Of a stretch of 15,000 nucleotides of DNA, positions 1-7,640 are shown piece after piece. The DNA is from Chrysomallon squamiferum (Eukaryota > Mollusca > Gastropoda > Neomphalida > Peltospiridae), in NCBI GenBank assembly GCA_012295275.1, contig CM022672.1, forward strand, positions 10,315,404 to 10,330,403, given 5' to 3'. The number at the start of each line of letters is the position of its first letter. The first letter of the stretch is position 1. Below the pieces are notes generated by a model that saw only the letters and a program-made list of their open reading frames with translations, made no database searches and was not told the origin of the DNA. Made by a program: the position numbers and the translations under genes.

Positions 1-220
1 CTTTCTAGTAACACTGCTTTGATATTTAATCCAGTCTTTGCCACTCAAAACAGAGACCACAACGGTCGAATGGAGAGGACAAACACAGCAAGGAAGTCGT
101 CCATATTGATTGTAGCAGATCGAACTGTTTGAAGTAATAAGCTGAAGAATTTTCTGTGGACGTTAAGTGGTCGGATAATCACGAAACGTATTACTTTAAT
201 TGAAATGTCTCGGTTCGCTT

Positions 221-321
221 GTCACGTGGTCGTTCGACTAACGCTTGCGACAGAAACCCCTGTTAGCGATATTCTTTAATCTCGAGTGCGTTAATCTAAT
301 TAACTTCTTCTGTGTCACGTG
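221..321. promoter_or_regulatory. Pair of E-box octamers (GTCACGTG)
   Basis: The octamer GTCACGTG occurs at 221-228 and again at 314-321, 93 bp apart in the same orientation. CACGTG is the palindromic E-box bound by bHLH-zip factors of the USF/MYC/MITF type, and the GTC flank fits the longer consensus of that class. A third CACGTG at 2925-2930 lacks this flank. There is no gene next to the pair, so any function is inference. In A+T-rich DNA an exact octamer pair this close is unexpected but not impossible. Confidence 0.2.
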
Positions 322-354
322 ATGCTTTAATTCCATTGAGTCGTCGTGTAAGAA

Positions 355-373
355 GTGTGTGTGTGTGGGGGGG
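355..373 (+). repeat. (GT)6 followed by a G7 run
   Basis: Six GT units (355-366) run directly into seven G residues (367-373). This is the longest G run in the window. One G tract alone cannot form a G-quadruplex. Confidence 0.8.
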
Positions 374-467
374 AGAGTCTGTGAAAATCTTAATCTGTGA
401 GTACGACGTTGTCTGCAGAAAGGATTAGCTTATCCCAGATCGTCGAGTAGCTGTTCTCTAAAAACAG

Positions 468-770
468 TTCACTATTATTTTTGTGTATATTTTTTAACTA
501 TTATTTTATATTTACTACTGTTTTAGTATATTTACTACTGTTTTAGTATATTTACGGTTGTTTTAGTGTTTGTACTTTTGTTTAGTATGTATTTATTTTT
601 GTTTTAGTGTATTTAATAATTTTTCGTGTATTTACTAATGTTTTAATGTTGATTTACTACTGTGTTAGTGTATTACTGTTTTAGTGTATATTTACTATTG
701 TCTTAGTGTATTTACTATCGTTTTAATGTGTATTTACTACTGTTTTAGTGTATTTACTACTGTTTTAGTG
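468..770. repeat. Degenerate 20-bp minisatellite, about 15 units
   Basis: A tandem array with consensus TTTACTACTGTTTTAGTGTA. Unit starts can be placed at 468, 490, 511, 531, 551, 571, 592, 612, 631, 653, 673, 691, 711, 733 and 753. Unit lengths are 18-22 bp because the junction varies (TATA, TA, TGTA). The units at 511, 531, 733 and 753 are close to consensus. Those at 490, 571, 592 and 612 are the most decayed. The outer end at 468-489 still matches 18 of 22 positions of the long form of the unit. The 89-codon plus-strand frame starting at 684 reads this array as a repetitive hydrophobic peptide and is not a gene. Confidence 0.9.
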
Positions 771-957
771 TTTTCATTTTTAAAACCGTCTGCAAATATT
801 CGTCTAAATGCTATAAGCGTAACAGTGATAATGTCTGAGTGGAAAAACTGCAACAGATCAGAGGAATTGATCAAGGGAGATAACAACAAAAACATCAAGT
901 TTCTAGGAGGCTGTTGTTATTACTTTATCTTTTGTATTATATACTATTACTAGCGAT
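771..957. other. Unique patch with a mollusc-like 13-mer
   Basis: No coding signal is visible. The segment contains CAAGGGAGATAAC at 872-884. From memory only, AAGGGAGATAAC resembles a short element common in molluscan non-coding DNA; this was not checked. The open frame across it continues out of the minisatellite and carries no recognisable domain. Confidence 0.35.
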
Positions 958-1080
958 TATCATTACTACCAAAAGTATTACTAGTGCTACTGCCACTGTT
1001 ATTATAACTACTACCTTTTCTTCATAATCATCATCGCCATCATCATTATTATTATTACTGTAATTATTATTATTCTTAAT
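958..1080. repeat. Degenerate ATT/ACT/ATC triplet tract
   Basis: Triplets of the ATT, ACT, ATC and GTT types with substitutions but mostly one phase. This looks like an old (ATT)n array decaying by point change, with an ATC cluster at about 1026-1046 and an ATT cluster just after it. Confidence 0.8.
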
Positions 1081-1102
1081 TACATATGGAATATATAATA
1101 TG

Positions 1103-1201
1103 TAGGTATGTAGGTAAGTATGTCTGTATGTTTGTGTTGTGTGCGTGTGTGTTTGTATGTATATATAATTATAATGCACACACATTTATATATATATATA
1201 A
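1103..1201. repeat. TATG/TG/TA compound low-complexity tract
   Basis: Imperfect TATG and TAGG units (1103-1133) run into TG-rich sequence, then a short A+T-rich spacer, a CACACACA stretch (about 1176-1184) and a TA dinucleotide run at 1187-1201. Between 1202 and 1412 only A+T-rich sequence with short T runs (for example 1311-1321) is seen. Confidence 0.8.
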
Positions 1202-1412
1202 AAAAAACCTGATTAAAAAATAATAAACTAACAAATAATCTACAGCTGGAGAATCTTTGATTTCTCCCTTCTTTCTTTTTTTTCAAAAAATGATTCCAGA
1301 ACCAAGAGTGTTTTTTTTTTTAATTAAAATTATTATATTTTTTAATTTAGTTAACTTTATAGCTATTTTTGGTTATTAAAATTAAGTTTTATGGCATTTT
1401 TAAATAACAGAA

Positions 1413-1432
1413 TTTATTTTTTTTTTTTCTTC

Positions 1433-1463
<31 letters not shown>
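1413..1463. repeat. Poly-T tract with C interruptions
   Basis: T-rich run broken by A at 1415 and by C near 1429-1440, ending in a pure T23 at 1441-1463. It could be the tail of a minus-strand retroposon, but no element body with a recognisable promoter is seen beside it. Confidence 0.85.
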
Positions 1464-1538
1464 CCGATATTTATAGAAGTAAGGAAAATGGGACCTTGAA
1501 TTTATTCCAGCCGTATTTTTTGTATTTTTATATTATTT

Positions 1539-1542
<4 letters not shown>

Positions 1543-1600
<58 letters not shown>
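1543..1600 (+). repeat. (TG)29 microsatellite
   Basis: A pure 58-bp TG dinucleotide array. It reads as an alternating Cys-Val peptide in one frame, which is an artefact. Pure arrays of this length are usually highly polymorphic and can adopt Z-DNA under superhelical stress. Confidence 0.98.
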
Positions 1601-1604
<4 letters not shown>

Positions 1605-1992
1605 AATAATTAGATAGTGCAACATCTAATACAGTAATTTTGGCTTTGTGGATTCCACTAAAGGAAATACGTAGTTGTCTCCCTCCATAAAGAGAAGGAT
1701 TCTCTTATTTTATAATGACGATCATCATAAAGTGTCAAGATCTTCAGGCAGAGGTAAAAATGATCTTAAGATATTCTATTGAAGACGATCACCTATTCGT
1801 CCAAGAATTTATTTTCAATGAAGGAATTTTCAGACATATTTCTCTCAGAGTCTGAGATAATACTGTATTTCAAGAACGGCTTGCGTAAGACAGCTTCAGA
1901 TGTCAAAGATGAATCTTGTTCACAGAAAGGAATTTATCGAGTTCTTAAAGGACAAAAATTTTCACTTTTTCCAGAACGTCGTAATTTCTGGG
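1601..1992. other. Unique stretch with an unrecognised 70-codon open frame
   Basis: This has ordinary base composition with no simple repeat. A plus-strand frame is open from about 1770 to the T tract at 1993. It contains an ATG at 1818 and reads MKEFSDIFLSESE and onward with mixed, non-repetitive residues. I do not recognise a domain. The frame has a stop just upstream at 1767-1769 and runs into poly-T, so it has no natural C-terminus. It may be a chance frame or a fragment of a decayed mobile element. Confidence 0.3.
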
Positions 1993-2077
1993 TTTTTTTT
2001 TTTTTTTAAAGTTTATTATTATTATTATTATTTTTTTTTTTTTTTTTTTTTTTATTTATTATTATTTTTTTTTTTTG
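1993..2077. repeat. Poly-T / (ATT) compound tract
   Basis: T15 (1993-2007), a short spacer, about five ATT units (2014-2031), a T run to 2053, then mixed ATTT/ATT and a final T12. The alternation of T runs and ATT units suggests ATT units growing out of a homopolymer by slippage. Confidence 0.9.
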
Positions 2078-2400
2078 AGAATCAGTGATGCCTGAAATGC
2101 TCAGCGGAAAAATTCAGAAAATACTGCCTATAACGAACAAGAAAATTTGCAGTTGGTGACGTAATTGCATTTCACCAGTCGAGGTTTAGGACCGCTGATT
2201 GTCTGCGGTGAAAATGTCACTGCTTTTTATTACGAGGAAGACATTCTAAAGAAACACCTCATTCATTTTCATCTGACAATATACCAGGATAACTCTCCTT
2301 CTCATACACTCAAAAAAATGTCTATAAAAAATACATGAAATTTAAACTTTGTCTTGTTCTGGGAAATCTCCATAATCAGCTAAGCAGAGAATTTGTGAGA
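2078..2400. other. Unique non-coding stretch
   Basis: No open frame, repeat or promoter-like motif is supported here. The composition is A+T-rich and irregular. Confidence 0.6.
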
Positions 2401-2406
2401 ATTTTT

Positions 2407-2434
<28 letters not shown>
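2401..2434 (+). repeat. (ATTT)n microsatellite
   Basis: About eight tandem ATTT units. The same motif recurs 85 bp downstream as a longer array, with unique sequence between. Confidence 0.95.
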
Positions 2435-2437
<3 letters not shown>

Positions 2438-2518
2438 TAAATGAAGAATAATTATTTGCATCAGTCAGTTCAGCAAGAATTGAACACGCTGAAACTCTCA
2501 CTGTTGAAGAAGTATGAC

Positions 2519-2521
2519 TAT

Positions 2522-2568
<47 letters not shown>

Positions 2569-2600
2569 TTTGATTTGATTTGATTTGATTTGATTTGATT
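2519..2600 (+). repeat. (TATT)13 adjoining (TGATT)6
   Basis: A tetranucleotide array (2519-2570) changes directly into six exact copies of the pentanucleotide TGATT (2571-2600). Sequence after 2601 is T-rich with TATT/ATT units to about 2645. The abrupt change of unit length without spacer is unusual within the window. Confidence 0.95.
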
Positions 2601-2677
2601 TTTATTTTTTTTATTATTATTTTTTAAAATTTATTTACATATTTATGGATGTATTTACGCTTGCAAATATTTATATC

Positions 2678-2736
2678 TACATACATACATACATACATAA
2701 TCACACACACATACATACATACCTACATATACACAA

Positions 2737-2776
<40 letters not shown>

Positions 2777-2815
2777 AGAAGAATAAGAAGAAGAAAAATA
2801 AGAAGAACAAAAAGC
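2678..2815 (+). repeat. CATA / (ATT)13 / AAG compound microsatellite
   Basis: ATAC units (2678-2699), a CA stretch (2702-2710), further CATA units to 2737, then (ATT) at 2738-2775, then a purine-rich AAG/ATAAG block to about 2812. The ATT-to-AAG junction is a triplet-to-triplet change in phase. Confidence 0.95.
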
Positions 2816-3644
2816 AGCAGTTCAGATTGTGAAGTTATTTAACAGAAAATAATAATTTATAATGCGTACGTTAGTCACTGGTCTTCTGCGTGTCAAACGT
2901 CGCTTTCTAACTATCACGTGTTGTTGTCTAGATAATAGTTTCACTGGGCTGAATAATTAATTAGATGTTTCCACAATTAGATCACGGTTGAGAAATAAAT
3001 ATGTTTTAATTTTATGTTATGTGATTATTGACTATGTGCATTATCTATTTCTTTATTATTTTACTTTTTTTACCTGATTTCTTCTTTTTTTTAAGATAAA
3101 GTTTTTTGATGACATCTGTGAGAGATCGCTTACGTCAACAGTAATTAACTGAGGTCCTGTTTTCATTAGACAGTTTTCAAGTTTCAATAAAGCAGAGTTC
3201 TGTTTATTAAAAGTATATAACAGTTGAGTTTATTTAAATTTTATTTGGTTTTGTTTTGTTTTCGTTTCATCACCCTGGTGACTATGTGCAGAAATCGGCG
3301 TAATGGGATATTATCACAGAAATTAAATTGAGACTTTAAACGTCGAATGATCATTTTATAACGCTTTTATGTTTCATATTTTTAATAATAACTGCATTAT
3401 CAGACCCGAATTTTCAATTTACTTTTTTTGTTTTCTTTATTAAACTGGGCTTCGTTTTATTGTTCGTATTGTTTATTTTTTATTTTATTTTATTTATTTA
3501 TTGGTGGGGTTTTTTTTTTTTGAGATTTTAAACAAATTTATTAATGTAATTTTTTGTGTAAAATTTAGAATAAAAAGAAATAATGGAAAATTTTACTGTT
3601 TTTTTTTTTGTGTTGTTGGTATCACCATTTTATATATTTGATTT
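2816..3644. other. Unique A+T-rich stretch
   Basis: No gene is supported. It contains short T-rich runs (3476-3502 with TTTTA/TTTA units, 3510-3521, 3600-3609), one CACGTG at 2925-2930 and a 5-bp-arm palindrome at 3269-3280. The 12-mer TGACTATGTGCA occurs twice (3029-3040 and 3279-3290), which is within chance for a window this long. Confidence 0.6.
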
Positions 3645-3680
3645 GTGTGGCCCAGCGGTGAGAGCGCAGTACTAATATAA
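3645..3680 (+). mobile_element. Truncated tRNA-like SINE head (box A only)
   Basis: Positions 3648-3658 read TGGCCCAGCGG, a good match to the RNA polymerase III A box of tRNA genes and tRNA-derived SINEs (TGGCNNAGTGG type). It is followed by GAGAGCGC as in the tRNA D-arm. No B box of the GGTTCGANTCC type follows in the next 60 bp, where the sequence turns A+T-rich. This is therefore a 5' fragment of a SINE or tRNA pseudogene, not an intact gene. The match is short, so chance is possible. Confidence 0.35.
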
Positions 3681-3728
3681 CGATTTAAAGAATTAATCAA
3701 AATATTCAAATTTATTCATTCCTTCGTT

Positions 3729-3860
3729 TATGTACATATATTTGTGTTTGTATGTATGTGTGTATATATATACGCACGAATGTATGTGATAGTGTGAGTG
3801 TATGAGTGCGTATGTGTGTGTATGTGTGGGCACTTATGTATATATGCATGTATGTTTGTA
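3729..3860 (+). repeat. TATG/TG low-complexity tract
   Basis: Imperfect TATG, TGTG and TATA units. An almost pure GTATGTGT section lies at 3810-3828. It lies between the SINE fragment and a 34-bp minisatellite. Confidence 0.85.
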
Positions 3861-4022
3861 CTTTTTTTTCATCGTTTAAACAGTAATTTTAAATACTTTG
3901 TCTCTGAATATAGACAGTAATTTTAAACACTTTTCCTCTTGGTAAGAACAGTAATTTTAAATACACATGTACCTTTTCTCTTCACATAAACAGTAATTTT
4001 TAAATACGTTTTCTCTTGGTAG
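3861..4022. repeat. 34-bp minisatellite, four units and a partial
   Basis: The core CAGTAATTTTAAATAC starts at 3881, 3915, 3949 and 3991, giving periods of 34, 34 and 42 bp. Each core is followed by a pyrimidine-rich half (TTTTCTCTTGGTA type). The third unit carries about 8 extra bases (near 3963-3972). The first unit is preceded by a half unit from 3861. Units two and four have the best CTCTTGGTA ends. The 64-codon minus-strand frame starting at 4117 is a translation of this array. Confidence 0.88.
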
Positions 4023-4337
4023 ATGTATATAACACACACTCCTTTCGTGATCATCAGCGACAATACAGCCTCTGACGGTAATAAATTATCAACTGAATGA
4101 AAACCTTTGGTAGACAACTAAACACGAATAACCAACCATACGATTAACTCTTAAATCGTGAACTTAACAGACTGGGAGGTGAGTTTTCGTGAAACAAATC
4201 CAGGCTGACACGAGTAGGTGCTGAGGTGTACTCGGTGAAAGAAACGAGCTATTTGAAAAGGTGGATCATGACCAGAACTGATACTGTATTTAGTTAAATA
4301 CGTTACGGCTTATTATGTTACAACAGTTATTGTTTCG
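4023..4337. other. Unique stretch
   Basis: No open frame or repeat is supported. Composition is mixed, with a G-richer patch at about 4165-4245. Confidence 0.6.
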
Positions 4338-4776
4338 GAAGCAGTAATAATAATAATGTTAATAATAAAAAGAATAATATGAATAATAAGAATAATAAGA
4401 ATAAGAATAAAAACAATAACTACACAAACAGCAACACCAGTAAGAACAACAACAACAACAATAATAATAATAATAATAGTAAAACAAATAACAACAACCA
4501 CAGTAACATCAGTAACAACAACAACAACAACAATAATAATAATAATAATAAACAATAACAATAATAATAATAATAACAATAAAACAATAACAATATTAAT
4601 GATAACAATAATAACAGTAATAGCATATTTAATAGCACATTGTGGTAATAGTACTATATCCAATTTTGTTTATGTTAGTAATATTAATAGCAGCAGTAAT
4701 AGTAATAGTTGTTGTATTACTAATAATATTAGCAGAAGTGATGCTGCTTCTACTATAATTTCTTCTTTTTCTTCTT

Positions 4777-4807
<31 letters not shown>

Positions 4808-5038
4808 TTATTATTATTATTATTATTATTATCATCATCATTATCATTATTACTGCTAGTAGTAAAGGAGTACAGCTACGTTTTCTACTACTACTACTAC
4901 AACAACAGCCACTACTACTATTAGCAATGGTTTCAGAAGCAACAGAAGCAGCATAAACATTACTACTGCTACTGCTATTACTATAATTATTACTACTACT
5001 GCTACTGCTCCTAATACTACTACTACTACTACTATATA
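4338..5038. repeat. About 700 bp of triplet repeats with strand switches
   Basis: The order is AAT/AAC/AAG units (4338-4620), mixed AAT/AGT/AGC units (4670-4755), TTC units (about 4760-4806), TTA/ATT units (4807-4831), ATC/ATT units (4832-4855), then ACT/AAC units (about 4886-5038) with the last pure ACT run at about 5017-5035. Triplet phase is largely kept, which yields long spurious frames on both strands (about 70-150 codons of poly-Ile/Val, Ser/Asn or Leu). The AAT block and the downstream ATT block are complementary. Confidence 0.95.
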
Positions 5039-5552
5039 CTTTCACCAGTGTTTTTGTCAAATAGTAACAACGCCTGTTCAGACCCAACTATTAACTGTGA
5101 GCTTTAATTTACTGTCGCATGGACGACGTAAGCTGTGACGTGTACTGAGTGTACCTCGCCACACAAAATTAGACCCTCTTTCTCCGCTTCTGCTTTCCTG
5201 TTTCCATCACGACATCCTACGATGTTGCAGATAACACAAGTACACTGGTTGCCACCCTTTCGTTAAGCGGCGTCGTCAAAACAGCGAAATTAAAAGACGG
5301 GTAATACCAGTCTGAAATTTAATGTATAGTATCGCACCGCTTCAAACTGCGGTGTATCTCTATTAATAGCTTCTTTTCTTGGAGAGTGATTAAAAAAGAA
5401 GAAAGGATACTGTAAAATGGGTAAATCTCCCGAGGAAACAAAAAAGGGTGAGTCTGGTGCATCCTCTTAAAACATCACCAAGATGGAAAACGCAGACATA
5501 AAATGCAGACTGCTAAAAAAATAATATATGACGAGATGCAAGTGGACACCGC
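5039..5552. other. Unique stretch, locally richer in G+C
   Basis: No gene can be assigned. A short frame from ATG at 5417 (MGKSPEETKK) meets a donor-like GGTGAGT at 5447-5453; unspliced it stops after 17 codons. A 6-bp-arm hairpin lies at 5335-5354. Composition changes back to A-rich at about 5553. Confidence 0.5.
5335..5354. repeat. Perfect 6-bp inverted repeat, 8-nt loop
   Basis: CACCGC at 5335-5340 pairs with GCGGTG at 5349-5354 around TTCAAACT. A G-T wobble extends it by one pair (5334 and 5355). It is G+C-rich in A+T-rich surroundings, so it should be stable in RNA. It does not match the histone 3' stem-loop. Confidence 0.6.
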
Positions 5553-5640
5553 AAATAAAAAAATAAAAAAAAAAAAAATAAAGAAAAAATAAAAGGAAAA
5601 TGAGCAAGAAATCCAGCTGGTATATTTAATATGGTGAAAG

Positions 5641-5673
<33 letters not shown>

Positions 5674-5697
5674 TTTTATTTTTTATATTTTTTGTTT
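5553..5697 (+). repeat. A-rich tract and (ATT)11
   Basis: An A-rich stretch with scattered T and G (5553-5600), about 40 bp of unique sequence, then eleven ATT units (5641-5673) and a T-rich tail to 5697. Confidence 0.9.
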
Positions 5698-6035
5698 AAG
5701 CACAAGCTGTTGATACGCGAAACTGTCGATTGATTTTTACGTTGAAGCGTGCCGCGCGTCAAAGAACTGTAGACATGAAAAAGACACATCGTCTGCTAGT
5801 GCTCAGCAATCCCGCGCTTTTTGCATAACAAAAAGATCAATTTAACGGGTATCACGCTCTGCGCAAACTCGGCACAGGCCGAAAGACGCTCCGTGGCATA
5901 TACCATTAACATACTATCCATGTAGCATGCGCGTGCATGCATGTTGGCACACGTTCCTGGTTTTAGTTACCTCAACATTTGTGACACAAATTGATTAACA
6001 GACATCAGCAACGTTGGTTCATTTTCGCATTGTTT
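5698..6035. other. Unique stretch, CpG-containing, with a Z-DNA-prone segment
   Basis: No open frame of note. Positions 5925-5944 alternate purine and pyrimidine without a break and include GCATGCGCGTGCATGC. A perfect 7-bp-arm palindrome with one central base (ATTTGTG-A-CACAAAT) lies at 5977-5991. Both could be protein or structure sites, but no neighbouring gene supports this. Confidence 0.5.
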
Positions 6036-6187
6036 CTTTTATTTTTTGGTTTTTTGGTTTTTTTATTTTTTATTTTTTATTTTCGTTTTTTATTTTTTAT
6101 TTTTACTTTTATTTTCGTTTTTTATTTTTATTTTCGATTTTTATTTTTATTTTTATTTTTTATTTTGTTGTTGTTGTTGTTGTTGTT
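6036..6187 (+). repeat. T-rich (TTTTTA)-type tract and (GTT)7
   Basis: Irregular TTTTTA and TTTTTTA units with occasional TTTTCG or GG variants (6036-6166), then seven GTT units (6167-6187). It reads as Phe/Leu-rich peptides in two frames, which are artefacts. More T-rich sequence follows at 6268-6310. Confidence 0.9.
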
Positions 6188-6436
6188 TCTTTAAAAAATA
6201 AAACTTTTTTCTTATTTCTCTCTTTCCTGTTTCGTAATTTGGGTTGGTCATAAATAATGTTTTCTTTCTCTTTTTTTTATTTTTATTTTTTTATTTTTCT
6301 TTCTTTCTTCTTTGATTTATTGTCATCCTACACGCAGTATTTTACAAAACTGTCTTTAATTTAATTTATATTCGATTTATTGACAATTTCGTGTACCCAA
6401 CGATACCGACAACTATAAAGCAAGCCAAATAACAAA
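6188..6436. other. T-rich then unique stretch
   Basis: Pyrimidine-rich sequence (6205-6310) followed by ordinary unique sequence. No gene or motif is supported. Confidence 0.6.
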
Positions 6437-6472
6437 ACAACAACAACAACAACAACAACAACCAACCAACCA
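6437..6472 (+). repeat. (AAC)8 and (CCAA)3
   Basis: About eight AAC triplets change into CCAA tetranucleotides without spacer. After it, to 6565, the sequence is A-rich with AAT and CAAAAA units and no gene. Confidence 0.9.
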
Positions 6473-6564
6473 ACAAATTCTACTAATAATAATACAAAAA
6501 CAAAAACAAGTTTTTAAAGAAAGACGTTTTTATTGTATGTGTCTGAAAAACGCTGGTGAAAGTA

Positions 6565-6565
6565 C

Positions 6566-6619
<54 letters not shown>

Positions 6620-6653
6620 GCAACAACAACAAACACAGTTTAACAGAATACAG

Positions 6654-6744
<91 letters not shown>
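6565..6744 (+). repeat. (AAT)17 / CAA / (CT)39 compound microsatellite
   Basis: An AAT array (about 6567-6617), a short CAA block (6617-6632), a 25-bp spacer, then a pure CT dinucleotide run at 6658-6735 broken by one G at 6736 and continuing to 6744. On the minus strand it reads poly-Arg-Glu then poly-Leu, which is an artefact. The CT run is a homopurine-homopyrimidine mirror repeat able to form a triplex. Confidence 0.97.
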
Positions 6745-7260
6745 ATATTCAGTATCTGTATATAATTATGTCTGTTTTCGAACTGGTATGTGAAGGATTT
6801 ATTGCTGTATTATTATTATTATATATATAAGCTTTCAATATGTTTACACAGGACTTAATATCATCCGCATACATTTAATAATTTCGAGACCATTGATTAT
6901 TACTTAAAACTAATAAACGTAATATTGTTTCACCGATTTTCAATGCAGCTTTAAGATCCAAGATTCATTACAGCGATTGTATTATAGAAACCCGAATATT
7001 CAGTTGATCAAACAAATGTTAGATCAGATTTGAAACACAAAGCTAACGTAGAGTCGATTTGGTCTCCAGTACAAAGATAAGATGAAAACATTGGGGATCA
7101 TGTTTTAAAATTTCATCCTAAAACGAAATATTTTAAGACAGGTGTCCGGTTTTAAGATGGGAGCGTTTTGAGTAGAAACACTTGAGAAACTAGTTGACAT
7201 TGTTTTAAGTGCATTGATTTCTTCTACGTTTTCTCACCGCTATTTCGTAATTTATGTTAT
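6745..7260. other. Unique stretch
   Basis: Only a very short ATT/TA run (6809-6830) interrupts it. No open frame above 60 codons and no promoter-like or RNA motif is seen. The rest is ordinary A+T-rich unique sequence. Confidence 0.6.
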
Positions 7261-7360
7261 TTTATTTTATATTTCTTTTTACCTTTATTACATTTTTTTC
7301 CCCCTTTTTATTATTTTATTTTTAATATTTTAGTTTAGTTTAGTTTAGTTTATTAATAAA

Positions 7361-7392
<32 letters not shown>

Positions 7393-7396
7393 TAAC

Positions 7397-7433
<37 letters not shown>

Positions 7434-7640
7434 GTTTATTTTTTAAATATTTTATTTACTTAGTTTTTTATAGTTCAGTTTAGTTTAGCGTAATTTTTTT
7501 TTTTTTTTTTTATTGTTTGTTATTTTGGTTACGTTTTATTCATTCTGTTTTGATTTGTTTTTATTGTTTTAACGTTTTATATATTTTTAATCTGTTTATT
7601 TATTAATTAAGTTATTTTAACATTATTATTTTTTTTTTTT
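7261..7640. repeat. A+T-rich low-complexity block
   Basis: TTTTA and T-rich sequence, four TAGTT units (7331-7350), the AAT/ATT hairpin array (own entry), further TAGTT-like units (7471-7490) and T runs at about 7495-7511 and 7629-7642. No gene. Confidence 0.85.
7359..7432. repeat. AAT array fused tail-to-tail with (ATT)8
   Basis: AAT/AAC units (about 7359-7408) meet eight ATT units (7409-7432). The axis is between 7408 and 7409, so 7385-7408 is the inverse complement of 7409-7432 with only two mismatches, where AAC replaces AAT (7390 and 7396). The arms have no loop spacer, a configuration prone to cruciform extrusion or template switching. Confidence 0.93.

Larger units (their letters stand above)
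1..467. other. Unique non-coding stretch
   Basis: This stretch has no long open frame on either strand and is less A+T-rich than most of the window, with many CpG dinucleotides around 180-300. A 19-codon minus-strand frame (start codon complement near 109) is too short to support. The stretch holds two identical GTCACGTG octamers and a short (GT)6-G7 tract, listed separately. It could be intergenic, intronic or promoter-proximal; the sequence alone does not decide. Confidence 0.6.

Noticed and set aside
114-240. B-box-like motifs (GTTCGACT near 230; its kind on the minus strand near 120)
   Set aside because: No A box at tRNA spacing accompanies either.
3029-3290. 12-mer TGACTATGTGCA occurring twice
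   Set aside because: Several exact 12-mer repeats are expected by chance in 15 kb.
4313-5087. Open frames of 116 and 152 codons on the minus strand
   Set aside because: They are translations of phase-kept triplet repeats (Ile/Val/Leu and Ser/Arg runs) with no domain and no splice context.
6483-6765. Arg-Glu/poly-Leu frame and its opposite poly-Asn/Leu-Ser frame
   Set aside because: They come from the CT and AAT microsatellites.
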